NCBI RefSeq assembly: GCF_050113635.1
Contig: NZ_JBNJLT010000006.1
Span: 62,001 to 126,000, forward strand
Origin: Marinimicrobium sp050113635
Lineage (GTDB): Bacteria; Pseudomonadota; Gammaproteobacteria; Pseudomonadales; Cellvibrionaceae
Reading direction: 5' to 3'
DNA length: 64,000 nt
The notes beneath the pieces were generated by a model that was given only the letters and a program-made list of their open reading frames with translations, did no database searches and was not told the origin of the DNA. Positions 8,309 to 16,961 of this stretch are shown here, piece by piece. How positions within the stretch are numbered: position 1 is the first letter of the stretch; every line of letters begins with the position of its first letter. Position numbers and translations under genes: made by a program.

Positions 8309-8649
8309 CACTCTTGCGGGGGGTTCTTGTTCATCAGTGTCATGAGCCGATGGCGGAAATCCGGAGTCACTGTGTCCGTCGCTTCGATAATCGGTTCATC
8401 GAAAACGTGCAGGGTGCGAATCTGTTGAGGCGTTATCCCCAGCAAAAGCTGTTGCCCTCCCACCTCCACCAGCATCAGTCGCTCGCGGGTTCCCAGCGGC
8501 AGGCTGGCCACTACCTTCATAGTCTGACGATTAAAGGGGCCACCGTGGCCAAAACGGCGCAGCATCCAGGCCAGCGCCAGAATGAGACCGACCACCAGTA
8601 ACAGGCTCAGCGCGATATTCAACAACTGGGTAGCGGCACCGCCTTCCAT
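8308..8649 (-). CDS. fliO: FliO, export gate assembly protein
   Basis: A 113-residue protein with one N-terminal membrane helix (about residues 9-29) followed by a small cytoplasmic domain containing the family pattern LPLGTRERLMLVEVGGQQLLLG. FliO scaffolds FliP ring assembly. Overlaps fliN (TAATG) and fliP. No cleavable signal is needed because the helix is the anchor. Confidence 0.94.
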   Translation of the reverse strand: MEGGAATQLLNIALSLLLVVGLILALAWMLRRFGHGGPFNRQTMKVVASLPLGTRERLMLVEVGGQQLLLGITPQQIRTLHVFDEPIIEATDTVTPDFRHRLMTLMNKNPPQE

Positions 8650-9116
8650 TAGCGCAGCTTCTTGATACGTTCGGAGGGGCTGATAACGTCGGTCATGCGG
8701 ATACCGAACTTCTCATTGACCACCACTACCTCACCGTGCGCGATCAATGTGCCATTCACCAGAACATCCAGTGGCTCACCCGCAAGACGGTCCAATTCAA
8801 TCACTGACCCCTGGTTTAACTGCAACAGGTTGCGGATGGTTATGGACGTGCGTCCCACTTCCATCGAAATGGAAACCGGAATATCCAGAATCACATCGAG
8901 ATCAGGGTTGGTATTGGGGCGCTCATCTTCGGTTAGTTCATCGAGGGCTACCCGGTCTACATCCTGCTGGGCGTCCGACATCTGGGCGTCAACACTCCCG
9001 GTGCTATCAGTGCCTTTCTCGTCGACCGTCTCCTGCTCCAGCATGGCCGCTTCCCACTCGGCTGCCATGGCGTCCTGATCCTGTTCTCCATCGTGGGTGT
9101 CATTCTCGTTCGCCAC
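8649..9116 (-). CDS. fliN: FliN, flagellar motor switch C-ring protein
   Basis: A 155-residue protein with an acidic N-terminal region and the SpoA/SMFN domain in the last 80 residues (from ILDIPVSISMEVGRTSI to the C-terminus). It forms the base of the C ring and binds FliH. The start chosen is GTG at 9116 (giving MANENDTHDG), which has AAGGGGG five bases upstream; an in-frame ATG at 9131 lies further inside fliM and lacks a ribosome site. The first 17 bases overlap the end of fliM. Confidence 0.95.
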   Translation of the reverse strand: MANENDTHDGEQDQDAMAAEWEAAMLEQETVDEKGTDSTGSVDAQMSDAQQDVDRVALDELTEDERPNTNPDLDVILDIPVSISMEVGRTSITIRNLLQLNQGSVIELDRLAGEPLDVLVNGTLIAHGEVVVVNEKFGIRMTDVISPSERIKKLR

Positions 9117-10113
9117 TGGAACCCCCTTCATTTGCCGTAATGTTGTAGGCCGAACTGTGATCGATCAAGCCATTGATTTTCAGTGCCAGATTGCCTCGAA
9201 TCTGGCCCAGGCGTGTGCGGAACATGGGCACTCCATTCGCGGTAACCACATGGTGGTCGGGCATTTCCATGGGTATAACGTCCCCGGCCTTGAGATTGAT
9301 AATGTCCCGCAGGGTAATCTCGCGCCGCACAATATCGCATTCCAGATCCACTTGAGCGGCGAGCACATCCTCGCGCAGCGCTTTTACCCAGCGCTCGTCC
9401 TGCTCATCGCTGTCACTTTGCAACCCCGAGTCAAGCACTTCACGAATCGGTTCGATCATGGAATACGGCACGGTGATATGCATATCACCGCCGCCGCCAT
9501 CAAGCTCCACATGGAAGGTGCTGACCACAACAACCTCACTGGGGCTGACGATATTCGCCAGCGACGGATTCACTTCGGAGTTGATGTACTCGAAGGTAAT
9601 GGGCATGACGGCCTTCCATGCCTCACCGAGATCAATAAAAATCTGATCCAGTACCATTTGCACCACGCGCAACTCGGTGGGCGTAAATTCCCGGCCTTCA
9701 ATCTTGGCATGGCGACCATCACCGCCAAAAAAGTTATCCACCAGTTTGAACACCAGGCGCGCATCGAGAATGATCAGCGCATTACCGCGCAAGGGGCGGA
9801 ATTTTACGATGTTGAGGCTGGTGGGCACATAAAGGGTGTGGACGTATTCGCCGAATTTCTGGATCTGAATGCCGCCGACAGAAACATCGGCCGTGCGACG
9901 CAACATATTGAACATGCTGATTCGCGTGTAACGCGCGAAACGCTCGTTGATCATTTCCAGCGTGGGCATCCGTCCGCGGACAATACGGTCCTGACTGGTC
10001 AGGTCGTAGGCTTTGACCGGATCGATGTCGAGATCATCATCCGTGTCGATATCGCCATCGTCCACGCCGTGGAGCAACGCATCGATTTCATCTTGTGAGA
10101 GTAGGTCTTGCAC
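9100..10113 (-). CDS. fliM: FliM, flagellar motor switch protein, CheY-P receptor
   Basis: A 337-residue switch protein. The N-terminal peptide MQDLLSQDEIDALLHGV is the canonical CheY-P binding and anchoring motif; the middle CheC-like domain contains the GGG-GDMHITVPYSMIEP motif that contacts FliG; the C-terminal SpoA domain pairs with FliN. The start codon is GTG. It is 34 bases downstream of fliL in the same unit. Confidence 0.97.
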   Translation of the reverse strand: MQDLLSQDEIDALLHGVDDGDIDTDDDLDIDPVKAYDLTSQDRIVRGRMPTLEMINERFARYTRISMFNMLRRTADVSVGGIQIQKFGEYVHTLYVPTSLNIVKFRPLRGNALIILDARLVFKLVDNFFGGDGRHAKIEGREFTPTELRVVQMVLDQIFIDLGEAWKAVMPITFEYINSEVNPSLANIVSPSEVVVVSTFHVELDGGGGDMHITVPYSMIEPIREVLDSGLQSDSDEQDERWVKALREDVLAAQVDLECDIVRREITLRDIINLKAGDVIPMEMPDHHVVTANGVPMFRTRLGQIRGNLALKINGLIDHSSAYNITANEGGSSGERE

Positions 10114-10146
10114 GATCCGTTACCTTAGCGCCGGTTAATCGCCGAA

Positions 10147-10680
10147 TTACTGCATGACAAAACTGGTAAAAAGCACTTGCTCCACGCCGGGCTGCCCGAT
10201 TTCTTCGTCCATGATCGATTGCACCACCCGCAACGCATCTTGCCTCAGTAACTCTCGGCCTTCCGGGGTTTGCAGATCTTCAAAGCGCTGCCCGCTGAAC
10301 AACATGATCAAGTCATTTCGTACCCGCGGCAAGTGCTGCTCTAATGCAGCAGGCACGGCATTATCCCGGCACATCAGAGTAATTTCCGTTTGCAGAAAAC
10401 GCTGCCGCCCTTTGACCTCATAATTGATGAGTATTTTTTCCTTTAATGGAAAATATATCGCCTTCTGATCAGCGGGCTCCACGGGCTCTGCCTGCGCTTC
10501 CGCATCGGTTGGCGATGCGGGTTCTTCCCCTAAAAAGTGCAACAAAGCGAGGGTGACACCCACCGATAAGAGGATCAGCACCAATCCCAGAACCGCCAGC
10601 TTAATCCGCCGGCTCCGACGAGCTTTTCGGTCGGCTTCCGTCCGTTCTTCCTCAGTCAGTTCTCGTTCTTCTTCGGCCAT
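10147..10680 (-). CDS. fliL: FliL, basal-body-associated stator-supporting protein
   Basis: A 177-residue protein with a charged cytoplasmic N-terminus, one membrane helix (about residues 27-50) and a periplasmic domain containing FPLKEKILINYEVKGRQRFLQ and the end HLPRVRNDLIMLFSGQ typical of FliL. It rings the stators and supports torque. It is the first gene of the fliLMNOPQR-flhB unit, about 29 bases after the predicted sigma-54 start. Confidence 0.95.
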   Translation of the reverse strand: MAEEERELTEEERTEADRKARRSRRIKLAVLGLVLILLSVGVTLALLHFLGEEPASPTDAEAQAEPVEPADQKAIYFPLKEKILINYEVKGRQRFLQTEITLMCRDNAVPAALEQHLPRVRNDLIMLFSGQRFEDLQTPEGRELLRQDALRVVQSIMDEEIGQPGVEQVLFTSFVMQ

Positions 10681-10719
10681 GCCAAAATTCCGTCACTCAT
10701 TCTTACCAATAGGAGGGTG

Positions 10720-10736
10720 AGCAAGCGCCGTGCCAA
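10720..10736 (-). promoter_or_regulatory. Sigma-54 promoter for fliLMNOPQR-flhB
   Basis: The minus strand reads TTGGCACGGCGCTTGCT, a full match to the sigma-54 consensus (TGGCAC-N5-TTGCT). Transcription would start near 10709. It lies in the 146-base fliK-fliL gap, which also holds a 7-bp hairpin at 10789-10808 just after the fliK stop. Confidence 0.9.
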
Positions 10737-10826
10737 TTACGGCACAGCGCGCAAAGTAGCGATACTGTCACAGGCGGGGAAGACGGGCAAGCGCTCGGGT
10801 AAGCGCTTTTTATCCAACACGGAGAT

Positions 10827-12275
10827 TCAGGCGTAGTGATCCACCAGATAATTCGAGCGCAGCACGGTCACTTGCCCGTTCTCGGGTTCGCTGTCCTCCT
10901 CACTGCCCGAGGTGCCTCCGCCGCGACGGCTGCCATCCTCGGCCAGCGACTGCTCGCCAGACTGGTCGGAGACGTTCACATCCACCAGATTGAGCCCTTG
11001 CTCGGAGAACATCTCGCGCAGCCGGTTGGCGCTTTGATCCAGTGCTTCGCGCACGCCTGTCTGAGGGCTGGTAAACGTGACGCTGATTTGGTCGTTATGG
11101 CTGCTGACTCGAACGTGAACGGGTCCCAGATCCGGGGGGTCAAGACGCAATTCAGCACTGCCCAGCTTCTGACTGGCCAGCCAAAGCACCCGCTCGCCAA
11201 CGGCTTGTCCCCACTGTGCCTGACCCACTGGCACCCGCACTTCGGACTGAATGGTGAATTGCCGTTCAGCCGGCGATAGTGGCTGAGCCCGACTGCCGCC
11301 TTCCAATTGCGCGGTGGCGGCCACATTTTGAGAGGAGGACGCCGTCGCTTCATGAGGCTTCGCGTTTTCACCGCTCACCTTCGCAAGGAGCGCCTCCATC
11401 AGCACCCCCCTTTCCGCTTTAGGGTCGGAGGCAATGGTTTTATTCAGCGCAAGTAATTGGTCCAGTGACGAGGGCTCTGCGTCCGCTCCCTGAGAGACTG
11501 TTAGTAGCGAGGCGGACGATGGGCGCTCTGAGGACACCTGCTGCGTGGGTAACATGGCACCCAATTGAGCGAGGTAAGCCGCGCCACTTCGTCCCAACAC
11601 ATCTTTCAGGGTTTGCGCACCCGGAAACTGGCTGGCCAGTTGGGGAAATGAATGGATCGGAATGGCGTCCAGCCCCGCGATAATATCCTCCAGAGGGGCA
11701 CCACTTTCCAGGTCTGAGAGCAAATCCTGCAATGCCGCTGTCAATTCCTGAGGAAGCTCGCCAGCGTCCAACGCGGTTTTCAGTTCGCTCAGTATGGCGT
11801 CTATATTCTCATTTAAATTTTCCCATTCACCGTCAGACAGTTTTTGCAAAATGGCGCTGGCATCGAGGTCGGAGACGGGGGTGTTTTCCGCGCTCTTGGA
11901 GACCGCCTCATTCGGAGCGTCGGCCCTACCCGGTTGAGATTCATTTGCTGTAGCGGCGTCGGCGCGCTGGGGGGAAGCCTCTTGCCGGGAGTGAACCTGT
12001 CGGTCAGAGGCATGAGCCGAGGACGCTTTGGAGGGTTCTCTACCCCGCGCTGAAGGCTCCCTACCCCGCGCTGAAGGCTCTCTATTCTGGGCTAAGGGCT
12101 CTCCATTCTTCTGAGCTGAAGGCTCTTTAAAAACCGGGCGGTTTTGGCTGGGGTCGGATTGCCGGAATGCCTGTTGAAAAGCGGCACCACCATCGCTGGC
12201 CCGAGCGCTGGGTCGGTGTTGGTCCACCCGCGAACCCACAGAGAGAATATCGGCGATACTATTTTGCGTTGGCAT
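10827..12275 (-). CDS. fliK: FliK, hook-length control protein with a 7-residue tandem repeat
   Basis: A 482-residue protein of low overall complexity whose C-terminal domain (about residues 360-460; GQAVGERVLWLASQKLGSAE, LRLDPPDLGPVHVRV) is the Flg_hook domain that touches FlhB at the export switch. Residues about 50-85 carry repeats of REPSARG type encoded by a 21-base DNA repeat. The start at ATG 12275 (MPTQNSIADIL) is preferred: an in-frame start at 12377 would lie upstream of the predicted sigma-54 transcription start near 12350. Confidence 0.93.
   Translation of the reverse strand: MPTQNSIADILSVGSRVDQHRPSARASDGGAAFQQAFRQSDPSQNRPVFKEPSAQKNGEPLAQNREPSARGREPSARGREPSKASSAHASDRQVHSRQEASPQRADAATANESQPGRADAPNEAVSKSAENTPVSDLDASAILQKLSDGEWENLNENIDAILSELKTALDAGELPQELTAALQDLLSDLESGAPLEDIIAGLDAIPIHSFPQLASQFPGAQTLKDVLGRSGAAYLAQLGAMLPTQQVSSERPSSASLLTVSQGADAEPSSLDQLLALNKTIASDPKAERGVLMEALLAKVSGENAKPHEATASSSQNVAATAQLEGGSRAQPLSPAERQFTIQSEVRVPVGQAQWGQAVGERVLWLASQKLGSAELRLDPPDLGPVHVRVSSHNDQISVTFTSPQTGVREALDQSANRLREMFSEQGLNLVDVNVSDQSGEQSLAEDGSRRGGGTSGSEEDSEPENGQVTVLRSNYLVDHYA
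12037..12129 (-). repeat. 21-bp tandem repeat inside fliK (REPSARG coding)
   Basis: Four to five head-to-tail units; the most regular two are identical and read AGAGCCTTCAGCGCGGGGT on the coding strand. Translation gives EPSAQKNG-EPLAQNR-EPSARGR-EPSARGR-EPS. Outer units are more diverged. A near-identical unit forms the array inside flgC at 49278-49331. Confidence 0.85.
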
Positions 12276-12360
12276 CCACACCACTCCGGCAATACAGGCG
12301 GCAAGAGTTTGCCGCCCGGTCATTGAATCCGGGCAAATTCCCGGTCGCTGGAGAGAAGAT

Positions 12361-12377
12361 AGCAATGTTGATGCCAA
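12361..12377 (-). promoter_or_regulatory. Sigma-54 promoter for fliK
   Basis: The minus strand reads TTGGCATCAACATTGCT, matching TGGCA(C/T)-N5-TTGCT with correct spacing. Start of transcription near 12350, 75 bases ahead of the fliK ATG. It separates fliK from the upstream hptB gene. Confidence 0.85.
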
Positions 12378-12441
12378 TGCATCACGTCGTCAATTTTTTG
12401 GCAGGCTATTCTTCGTACAGCCACCGCCCAACGGACATGGG

Positions 12442-12786
12442 TCACCCCGAGAAGCGTTTCAACATCGGCTTAAGGCGGGAGAACTCGTTCTGGATTTCGA
12501 CCAGCAGCTGTTCCAGGCCGTCAAGCTCGCCGTCGCGGCCACGCTGCTCCATCCCAGCACAAAGATTGCCCAGTCGTTCCGCACCGATATTGTGGCAGCT
12601 GCCCTTAAAGCTGTGCGCCTGCCGGCGGACCATGTCGGCCTCTCCCGAGGCGATTGCCCGCTGTAACTGCCGGATGCGATCTTCGGAATCCGAGAGAAAG
12701 GTTTCGATCAATACCGGGAACTGATCTTCCATCACATCCTGCAATGTTTCCAGAATATCCCTGTTCAGGCGGTTATCCGAACTCAT
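12442..12786 (-). CDS. hptB: HptB-like histidine phosphotransfer protein
   Basis: A 114-residue all-helical HPt domain with the phosphorylatable histidine at residue 58 in AHSFKGSCHNIGAERLG. In Pseudomonas aeruginosa HptB passes phosphate to the response regulator HsbR, which sits in the same order next to it. ATG 12786 with AAGAGG eight bases upstream is preferred over 12807, which lies inside hsbR. The gene overlaps nothing after trimming and starts 18 bases beyond the hsbR stop region. Confidence 0.85.
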   Translation of the reverse strand: MSSDNRLNRDILETLQDVMEDQFPVLIETFLSDSEDRIRQLQRAIASGEADMVRRQAHSFKGSCHNIGAERLGNLCAGMEQRGRDGELDGLEQLLVEIQNEFSRLKPMLKRFSG

Positions 12787-12803
12787 GGGCGAAACCTCTT
12801 CAA

Positions 12804-14510
12804 TCAATCATCAGTGCGCCACGAAAAGGTCGCCTCAATCCGGCTGCCTTCACCGAGGTATTGAACAGAATCGCACAGTTTCTCCACCAGCGCGAGCCCC
12901 CGACCACTATAACGGGAAGGCACTGTTTCCGTTTGAGACGCGCCCCCGCGAAAGCCTTCGCCACTGTCTTCCACAGAAATGCGTAGAATCCCGCCATCCT
13001 CCGTGGTGCAATGCCAGAGGTGTATCTGAATCAATCCGTCATTCACTGCGGCCAGGCGCACACGACGTTGTTCATAATACTGCCCAAAGCCTTCGACGGT
13101 TTCCTTGAGCGACGAATCCAACCCCAGAATCCCGTGTTCAAGAGCGTTGGAGTAAAGCTCAGAGAGGATGGTGTACAAGGTACCACTGTGTTGGCGCAGA
13201 CCCGGCACCTCCACCAGAATATTCAGCAAGAGAGGCATGGGGTCGAATTGCCGAAAGCTGGAGGCCAGGATATCGAAGTTCATGGTCCACTCAGAGAGCG
13301 TGGAGCGGTTTCGACGCTCTGCCTCCGCCGCAACGGCGTTTATGTTTTCCGGCCGATCCATGCGAACCTCTACCAGCGAGAGATCGTCGTGGTGGTCTCT
13401 GGAGCCCACAAAATCACACACTCTCTGTAACAGCCGATCAAACAGCGTTTCATCGTTGTCTGACGACTCATCAAATACCGCTTGCAAGCGATCTTCACCA
13501 AACATTTCTCCCTGAGCGTTCCTCGCTTCATGGATACCATCTGACCACAAATACAAGCGGTCCCCCCAGGCGAGGGGGTACGTTTGAAGATCGCCTTTGA
13601 AAGCCGCGCTGTCTAATACGCCGAGAGGCAAGTGTGTCGAGGTAATCGGTTCGGTTGCCCCTCCGGCACGACGAAAATACCCCGGTGGCAAACCACCATT
13701 CCATACTCGAACACGCTGCTGCCGAAAGTTGACCTCCGCCATGGTGGCGCAACAAAAAATACCGACCGGCAAAATGCTCTTCAGTTTTTCATTGATCTCC
13801 CGCAGGATGTCCGTCATCGCAAAGCCTTTGCCCACCATTCCATAGAAGGTAGACGCCAGCGGGATAGCCCCCACGGCCGCCGGCAATCCGTGGCCAGTGA
13901 AGTCGCCGAGCAGTACCATCATACTGCCTGAAGGCCGCATGGCAGCCACCAGAATATCCCCGTTGAACACCGCCAGCGACGAGAGGTAGTACTTGACGTT
14001 ATTGGCATCCAGGCAGCCACTGTGGGCAATGTTGTCGAACACCTGTTTGGCCACCGTTTGCTCCTGCAACAAATGCTCGTGGTGGCGGCTGATTTGATCG
14101 CGCTGATCCAGAATCGTGGCGTGCATGGCCCGCATGCGGTTGAAGGCCCGGATCTTGGCTTGAATAATGATGTGATTGTAAGGCTTGGAGAGAAAGTCAT
14201 CGCCGCCCGCTTCCAGGCACTGCACCAGAGACTCCGTATCGGTGAGCGATGTCAGAAAGATAATCGGCACCAGCGCTTCACCCGCCAGCGCCTTGATCTG
14301 CTGAGCGGCGGCAAAACCGTCCAGATTCGGCATCAATGCGTCGAGTAACACCAGATCGGGTCGTTCGCGCTCAAAAACCGCTACGGCTTCCCGTCCATCC
14401 CTGGCACTGACCACTCTGTGGCCATCGCGAACCACAATGGCCTCCAGAATACGTCGATCCGGCTCCGCGTCATCGGCGACCAGAATAGTCAGAGGCGTGT
14501 CAGCCGTCAT
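12804..14510 (-). CDS. hsbR: HsbR-like response regulator with PP2C phosphatase and anti-sigma kinase domains
   Basis: A 568-residue three-domain protein: receiver (residues about 8-125, phospho-Asp in LVLLDALMPN, switch Lys in FLSKPY), a SpoIIE-type PP2C phosphatase (about 150-390; LLGDFTGHGLPAAVGAIP, LYLWSDGIHEA, HHDDLSLVEV) and a C-terminal HATPase_c domain of the RsbW type (ELYSNALEHGILG, SVEDSGEGF, SGRGLALVEKLCD). This architecture is that of P. aeruginosa HsbR, which phosphorylates or dephosphorylates the HsbA anti-anti-sigma factor to balance swimming and biofilm. Start ATG 14510 has GGAG eight bases upstream. The flanking hsbA and hptB genes support the name. Confidence 0.88.
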   Translation of the reverse strand: MTADTPLTILVADDAEPDRRILEAIVVRDGHRVVSARDGREAVAVFERERPDLVLLDALMPNLDGFAAAQQIKALAGEALVPIIFLTSLTDTESLVQCLEAGGDDFLSKPYNHIIIQAKIRAFNRMRAMHATILDQRDQISRHHEHLLQEQTVAKQVFDNIAHSGCLDANNVKYYLSSLAVFNGDILVAAMRPSGSMMVLLGDFTGHGLPAAVGAIPLASTFYGMVGKGFAMTDILREINEKLKSILPVGIFCCATMAEVNFRQQRVRVWNGGLPPGYFRRAGGATEPITSTHLPLGVLDSAAFKGDLQTYPLAWGDRLYLWSDGIHEARNAQGEMFGEDRLQAVFDESSDNDETLFDRLLQRVCDFVGSRDHHDDLSLVEVRMDRPENINAVAAEAERRNRSTLSEWTMNFDILASSFRQFDPMPLLLNILVEVPGLRQHSGTLYTILSELYSNALEHGILGLDSSLKETVEGFGQYYEQRRVRLAAVNDGLIQIHLWHCTTEDGGILRISVEDSGEGFRGGASQTETVPSRYSGRGLALVEKLCDSVQYLGEGSRIEATFSWRTDD

Positions 14511-14577
14511 ACGCACTGCTCCAGACCGCGGGATAATCCAACCAGACCGGGCGACCTCCGTGAACGATCAATGGCAT

Positions 14578-14883
14578 TTACTGGATATCGAACAGCTGGT
14601 CAAAATTGGAGATAGTCAGGATTTTGCGGACATCCGCGCTGCAATTGCGGATTTCAATATGAGCGCTGTCCCCACCCGCGTAATCGCGCAGCAGCAACAA
14701 CATTCCCAGTGCGGAGCTGTCCAGATAGATCGTATCTTTGAGGTCCACGCGATAACGCTCCGCCGGCGGATCCAGGCTTTCATAGGAAGTGCGGAAATCC
14801 TGATGCGAACTGAAATCAAAACGCCCCTGAATGTAAATGGTCAGGAGAGTTCCATCGGCGGATAAGGTGGAAGTGATGGCCAT
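14578..14883 (-). CDS. hsbA: HsbA-like STAS-domain anti-anti-sigma factor
   Basis: A 101-residue STAS domain. The motif YLDSSALGMLLLLRD places the phosphorylatable serine at residue 56/57, as in P. aeruginosa HsbA Ser56. When unphosphorylated HsbA binds the anti-sigma factor FlgM; when phosphorylated it binds a diguanylate cyclase. It is the first gene of hsbA-hsbR-hptB, 120 bases after fliJ; the gap shows no clear promoter. Confidence 0.86.
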   Translation of the reverse strand: MAITSTLSADGTLLTIYIQGRFDFSSHQDFRTSYESLDPPAERYRVDLKDTIYLDSSALGMLLLLRDYAGGDSAHIEIRNCSADVRKILTISNFDQLFDIQ

Positions 14884-15003
14884 AACGCTTTCTCATCCCT
14901 ATACACTGTCGTTGCCTGCCCAAATACGGGCTACCAGTAAGCTCCTGGAGGGGTTCGGCCTGGAGCGGACGTTTTTAAAGAATAGTCGAATTCCCCAGTG
15001 ATG

Positions 15004-15465
15004 TCAGAATTTTCGCGCCGCCCCACCCCGGCCGTGGCGACGCTGCCCGGCCAGATCATCCAGTTCCCTCTGCTGGCGGCGATCCTGTTCTGACAACTCC
15101 TCGCGGCGCAGCCGTTTAATCATCTCCTCAAGGGAGCATCGGCGGTGGTAGCGACGCTGCCACTCCATCCGCCCTTGTTCGAGCCACTGGTGAGCCTGGG
15201 CAAGCTTTTGCTGCTGACCGGCCAGAGCGTCCCCCAACCGTTGCAAAAACCCACTGTAGCTCTGTAGCGTGGCGGCGTCCACTCCCCGTGTCATTTCTCG
15301 GTAATCGGAAAAGTATTGCCCGCGGTACGCCTCCAACTGGGCCAACTGCTGCTGCTCGCGCTCAACGTGGTCCCGCCGCTCCCGCAGACGACTGGCGGCG
15401 GCCTGTTCCTCGCGCTCAGCGATGCGCAGCACCACCGCTAGCCGCTCCGAACGCCGCGCCGCCAT
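15004..15465 (-). CDS. fliJ: FliJ, flagellar export chaperone
   Basis: A 153-residue protein predicted to be one long coiled coil (Arg/Glu/Gln-rich heptads throughout), the shape of FliJ, the stalk that fits inside the FliI hexamer and couples it to FlhA. The start overlaps the fliI stop (TAATG). Sequence identity in this family is low, so the call rests on length, coiled coil and position between fliI and the end of the fliE operon. Confidence 0.9.
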   Translation of the reverse strand: MAARRSERLAVVLRIAEREEQAAASRLRERRDHVEREQQQLAQLEAYRGQYFSDYREMTRGVDAATLQSYSGFLQRLGDALAGQQQKLAQAHQWLEQGRMEWQRRYHRRCSLEEMIKRLRREELSEQDRRQQRELDDLAGQRRHGRGGAARKF

Positions 15466-16961
15466 TAGTGGTCGCTACCGCGGTGTTGCGCCGCCAGAGG
15501 GCCGCGGTTACGGGCCGGCGCGGGCTCCTGACTGGCCGCATTACCTCGGGCTGGTGCTCCGCGCAGCGGCACATTCGCCGCCCGGCCAGTGCCATTCGGC
15601 TCGAGCGTGCGCTGTAAATGCGTCAGGCTCTCGGCCAGGTGGACTGACTGATTCAACCCCTGCTGGATAAAGGCCCGCAGGTGTGGGAAGCGCTCAATCG
15701 CTGCATCGGTTTCCGGGTCGGCACCGGGGGTGTAGGCCCCAATGTTCACCAGGTCCCGGTTTTGCTCATAGCGGGACAATAACTGTTTGAATCGCTGCAT
15801 GGACTTCAGGTGTGATTCATCCACAATGTTCGGCATCGCCCGGCTGATAGACGCTTCCACATCAATGGCCGGGTATACGCCCTCCTCCGCCAACGACCGG
15901 GACAGCACAATATGGCCATCGAGAATAGCACGTGCGGCGTCGGCGATAGGATCTTGCAGATCATCCCCTTCCGAGAGCACCGTGTAGAACGCGGTAATGG
16001 AACCCTCGCCTTCCGCCGCATTGCCCGCCCGCTCCACCAGCTGGGGAATTTTGGCAAACACCGACGGTGGATAACCTTTCGTGGCAGGCGGCTCGCCAAT
16101 GGCTAACGAAATCTCCCGTTGCGCCTGTGCATAGCGCGTCAAGGAGTCCATCAACAGCAGGACATTCCGCCCCTGGTCCCGGTAATACTCGGCGATGCGA
16201 CTGCACAACTGCGCCGCGCGAAGGCGCATGAGCGGCGCATCATCCGCCGGCGAGGCCACCACCACAGAGCGCGCCATACCCTCGGGGCCCAGAATGTGGT
16301 CAATAAACTCTTTTACTTCCCGACCGCGTTCCCCCACCAGGCCCACGACCACAATGTCTGCCGTGGTGTACTTGGTCATCATGCCCATCAGGACACTCTT
16401 ACCCACACCGCTGCCGGCAAACAGCCCCAGTCGCTGCCCCCGCCCCACGGTGACCAGCGCGTTAATCGCGCGAATTCCCACATCCAGTGGTTCGCTGATC
16501 GGATGACGCTTGAGGGGGTTAATATCGTGAGGGGCGAAATCCAGAAAGTCATCGCCGCGCAAAGCACCGCCATCATCGAGCGGCTGACCCAGTCCGTTGA
16601 CCACCCGGCCGAGCAGTTTCGGGCCTATGCGCATTTGCTGGTGACCGGCCACCGGGATCACTCGGGCACCCGGCTGAAGCCCTTCCACTCGCTTGACCGG
16701 CATGAGGTACACAATATCGTCGTCAAAGCCGACCACTTCCGCTTCTATGCACCGGCCGTCGCGATTAATGACCTGGCACTGGCGGCCTACCGAGACGTTG
16801 AGCCCCACCGCCTCCAGGGTCATGCCCACTGAACGCGTCAAACGGCCTTCGGCCTCCGGGCGGGGAGCGGGTGGCGGGGAAACCGGGGAATAGCTGCGCA
16901 GCCGCTGCAATAACGGGGCAACGCCAGAGGGGGCCGAACGGCGATCCTCTGGTGAATTCAC
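15465..16961 (-). CDS. fliI: FliI, flagellum-specific export ATPase
   Basis: A 498-residue F1-beta-like ATPase with Walker A GSGVGKS near residue 180, Walker B-type NVLLLMDSLTRYAQAQREISLA and the FliI signature VGERGREVKEFI. It unfolds and loads export substrates. Start is GTG overlapping the fliH stop (GTGA). The C-terminal tail after residue 460 is a Gly/Ala/Arg-rich extension not seen in enterobacterial FliI. Confidence 0.97.
   Translation of the reverse strand: MNSPEDRRSAPSGVAPLLQRLRSYSPVSPPPAPRPEAEGRLTRSVGMTLEAVGLNVSVGRQCQVINRDGRCIEAEVVGFDDDIVYLMPVKRVEGLQPGARVIPVAGHQQMRIGPKLLGRVVNGLGQPLDDGGALRGDDFLDFAPHDINPLKRHPISEPLDVGIRAINALVTVGRGQRLGLFAGSGVGKSVLMGMMTKYTTADIVVVGLVGERGREVKEFIDHILGPEGMARSVVVASPADDAPLMRLRAAQLCSRIAEYYRDQGRNVLLLMDSLTRYAQAQREISLAIGEPPATKGYPPSVFAKIPQLVERAGNAAEGEGSITAFYTVLSEGDDLQDPIADAARAILDGHIVLSRSLAEEGVYPAIDVEASISRAMPNIVDESHLKSMQRFKQLLSRYEQNRDLVNIGAYTPGADPETDAAIERFPHLRAFIQQGLNQSVHLAESLTHLQRTLEPNGTGRAANVPLRGAPARGNAASQEPAPARNRGPLAAQHRGSDH

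Noticed and set aside
9097..10098. 333-residue plus-strand frame opposite fliM
   Set aside because: Complete antisense shadow of fliM, whose identity is certain.
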